Shown here: positions 6,395 to 7,709 of the stretch, one piece after another | Numbering within the stretch: position 1 is the stretch's first letter | Layout of the letters: every line of letters starts with the position of its first letter | Assembly: GCA_022843505.1 (NCBI GenBank) | Contig: JALHNN010000109.1 | Coordinates: 1-7,709, forward strand | Length of the DNA stretch: 7,709 nucleotides | Direction of reading: 5' to 3' | DNA from: Sulfuritalea sp. | GTDB taxonomy: Bacteria > Pseudomonadota > Gammaproteobacteria > Burkholderiales > Rhodocyclaceae | The notes under the pieces: generated by a model | Databases searched by the model: none | What the model was told of the DNA's origin: nothing | The model's input: only the letters and a program-made list of their open reading frames with translations | Program-made: the position numbers and the translations under genes

Positions 6395-6415
6395 CCGTAT
6401 TTTCAACAAATACGG
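6395..6415 (-). promoter_or_regulatory. Hairpin across the hypE stop and hypX translation start region
   Basis: In mRNA sense, CCGTATTT (6415-6408) pairs perfectly with AAATACGG (6402-6395) around the loop GTTGA. The hypE stop codon TGA (6405-6403) lies in that loop, and the hypX ATG begins three bases after the stem. The stem occupies the place where a Shine-Dalgarno sequence should be, and none is seen. A ribosome terminating at the loop UGA would open the structure, so stop-dependent translational coupling is a reasonable inference. No T tract follows, so this is not a terminator. Confidence 0.55.
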
Positions 6416-7467
6416 GGCAACTGGTCGCCCGCCAGCCAATCGACAATGCGCTTGCCACCGAAGGCCGTGGTCATCTGCACGAAGTGGTGGTCGTCGGCGA
6501 TCACGTCGCCGATGAAGCAGGCGTCGCGGCCCAGCGGATGGGCGCGCATGGCCTTCAGCAGCAGTTCGCCGTCGAGCGCGTTGCAGATCACCACCAGCTT
6601 GCCTTCGTTGGCGACGTAGAGCGGATCGAGGCCGAGGAATTCGCAGGCCGCGGCCACCACCGGCTTCACCGGTATCGCCTGCTCGTGGAGCATCATGCCC
6701 ACGCCGGATTGCGAGGCGATTTCGTTGAGCGTGGCGGCCAGACCGCCGCGCGTCGGGTCGCGCAGGCAGCGAAGGCCTGCGCCGGTCGCCAGCATGGCCT
6801 CGATCAGGCCGTTGAGTGCGGCCGTGTCCGAAACGATGGGCGCATCGAAGCTGAGGTTCTCGCGCTTGCTCATGATCGCCACGCCGTGGTCGCCGAGCGA
6901 GCCGGAAACCAGGATCACGTCGCCGGGCCGGGCCAGGCTGCCGCCGAGTTCCAGGCCGTCGGGCAGCACGCCGATGCCCGTGGTACTGATGAAGATGCCG
7001 TCGCCCTTGCCGCGCTCGACCACCTTGGTGTCACCCGTCACCACCGGCACACCGGCCTCTTTCGCCGCCATGGCCATGGATTCGACGATGCGTGCCAGAT
7101 CGGCCAGCGGAAAGCCCTCCTCGAGGATGAAGCCGGCCGCAAGGTAAAGCGGCCTGGCGCCCATCACCGCGACGTCATTCACCGTGCCGTGCACCGAGAG
7201 GCAACCGATGTCGCCGCCGGGAAAGAACAGCGGCGAGACCACGTGCGAATCGGTGGCCATCACCAGCCGGCCGGGCTTGCCGTTGACAGTCGGCGCCGGC
7301 AGCACGGCGCCGTCATTGCCCTGGCCGAGGTATTCGTTGCCCAGGTGTTTGGCGAAAAGCTCGGAGATCAGCTGCACCATGGCCCGCCCGCCCGAACCAT
7401 GGGTCATGTCGACCCGGCCGTTCTTCAGATCCAGCGGCCGCACGTAGCCTCTTTTCACCTCACCCAT
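6403..7467 (-). CDS. hypE: Hydrogenase maturation protein HypE (carbamoyl dehydratase)
   Basis: HypE (354 residues) receives a carbamoyl group from HypF on its C-terminal Cys and dehydrates it with ATP to a thiocyanate. This donates the cyanide ligands to iron on the HypC-HypD complex in the cytoplasm. The acceptor is present as Cys354 in the terminal PRIC. The AIR-synthase/PurM-type ATP-binding fold is shown by MTHGSGGRAM (21-30), GNDGAVLP (50-57), the Asp-rich start of MATDSHVVSPLFFPGGDIGC (70-89), HGTVNDVAVMGARPLYL (93-109), VTGDTKVVERGKGDGIF (143-159) and RDPTRGGLAATLNEIA (236-251). The ATG at 7467 overlaps the hypD stop by one base (TGATG), with AAGGA nine bases upstream. Translations from farther upstream in this frame only read through hypD out of frame. 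The length fits the family. It probably also serves the energy-converting hydrogenase expected elsewhere in the cluster. Confidence 0.97.
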   Translation of the reverse strand: MGEVKRGYVRPLDLKNGRVDMTHGSGGRAMVQLISELFAKHLGNEYLGQGNDGAVLPAPTVNGKPGRLVMATDSHVVSPLFFPGGDIGCLSVHGTVNDVAVMGARPLYLAAGFILEEGFPLADLARIVESMAMAAKEAGVPVVTGDTKVVERGKGDGIFISTTGIGVLPDGLELGGSLARPGDVILVSGSLGDHGVAIMSKRENLSFDAPIVSDTAALNGLIEAMLATGAGLRCLRDPTRGGLAATLNEIASQSGVGMMLHEQAIPVKPVVAAACEFLGLDPLYVANEGKLVVICNALDGELLLKAMRAHPLGRDACFIGDVIADDHHFVQMTTAFGGKRIVDWLAGDQLPRIC

Positions 7468-7709
7468 CAGTGCATGTCCTTGTAACGTCCATAGCTGTAG
7501 TGCGCGGCGCAGGCTCCTTCGGAACTCACCATGCAGGAGCCGATCGGGTTCTCGGGCGTGCACACCGTGCCGAAGATCTTGCAGTCCTGCGGCCGCTTGA
7601 CGCCGCGCAGAATGGCGCCGCACTCGCAGGCCTTGTTGTCCGGCACCGAGCGGTAATCGAGCATGAAGCGGCGCTCGGCATCGAGGGCGGCATATTTCTG
7701 GCGGATGCG
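7467..7709 (-). CDS. hypD: Hydrogenase maturation protein HypD, C-terminal part
   Basis: About 80 C-terminal residues are present; the frame is open to the right edge and the rest of the gene lies outside. The segment RIRQKYAALDAERRFMLDYRSV is followed by the Cys-rich HypD tail: CECG, PQDCKIFG, VCTPENPIGSCMVSSEGACAAHYSYG. Several of these Cys hold the [4Fe-4S] cluster of HypD, which with HypC forms the scaffold on which Fe(CN)2CO is built. The Met at 7664 is internal, not a start. The stop shares its last base with the hypE ATG (TGATG), so the two genes are translationally coupled. The order hypD-hypE-hypX implies that hypC and other hyp genes lie just beyond the right edge, as in R. eutropha; that is inferred. 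Confidence 0.97.
   Translation of the reverse strand, partial: RIRQKYAALDAERRFMLDYRSVPDNKACECGAILRGVKRPQDCKIFGTVCTPENPIGSCMVSSEGACAAHYSYGRYKDMH
7477..7481 (-). promoter_or_regulatory. Ribosome binding site of hypE
   Basis: AAGGA, read on the minus strand, lies within the last codons of hypD, nine bases before the hypE ATG at 7467. It supports that start alongside the TGATG junction. Confidence 0.6.

Noticed and set aside
1..7709. CRISPR array, tRNA or rRNA genes, or insertion sequence ends
   Set aside because: No regularly spaced repeats, cloverleaf-like segment or transposase frame is seen. In particular no tRNA 3' end is visible at the integrase boundary.

Overview
This window is the regulatory end of a [NiFe]-hydrogenase gene cluster from a high-GC proteobacterium. 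A betaproteobacterium (Burkholderiales or Rhodocyclales type) is most likely, because the gene order hypD-hypE-hypX-hoxA-hoxB-hoxC matches the megaplasmid hox/hyp cluster of Ralstonia eutropha (Cupriavidus necator) H16 as I remember it. All six hydrogenase genes lie on the minus strand and are read from the right edge towards the left. A seventh gene, the 3' part of a lambda-type integrase, runs on the plus strand from the left edge and converges on hoxC.

Layout from right to left, in transcription order: the 3' end of hypD (7467-7709), hypE (6403-7467), hypX (4685-6391), a 118-base gap with three hairpins, hoxA (3130-4566), hoxB (2141-3133) and hoxC (699-2144). Coupling is tight: hypD/hypE share one base (TGATG), and hoxA/hoxB and hoxB/hoxC each overlap by four bases (ATGA). 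hypE and hypX are 11 bases apart, with a hairpin across the junction. Positions 578-698 separate hoxC from the integrase and hold a plus-strand intrinsic terminator and a 9-base direct repeat.

How the genes work together: HypD and HypE help build the Fe(CN)2(CO) centre of [NiFe] hydrogenases, and HypX supplies the CO ligand from formyl-tetrahydrofolate in aerobic organisms. HoxB and HoxC form the cytoplasmic H2-sensing (regulatory) hydrogenase. HoxA is the NtrC-type regulator that switches on the energy-converting hydrogenase genes, which are not in this window. HoxC shows the full sensor signature: Ile62, Phe110, Glu13, Gln67 in place of the usual His, and a C-terminus ending exactly on the His of DPCxxCxxH.

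The main point of interest is what is missing. In R. eutropha the next gene after hoxC is hoxJ, the histidine kinase linking the H2 sensor to HoxA. Here the sequence passes from the hoxC stop codon directly to an integrase terminator and an integrase gene. Either a mobile element separated hoxC from hoxJ, or the kinase is elsewhere or lost. HoxA keeps its phosphoacceptor Asp and HoxB keeps its C-terminal tail, so the parts that would interact with a kinase still look intact.
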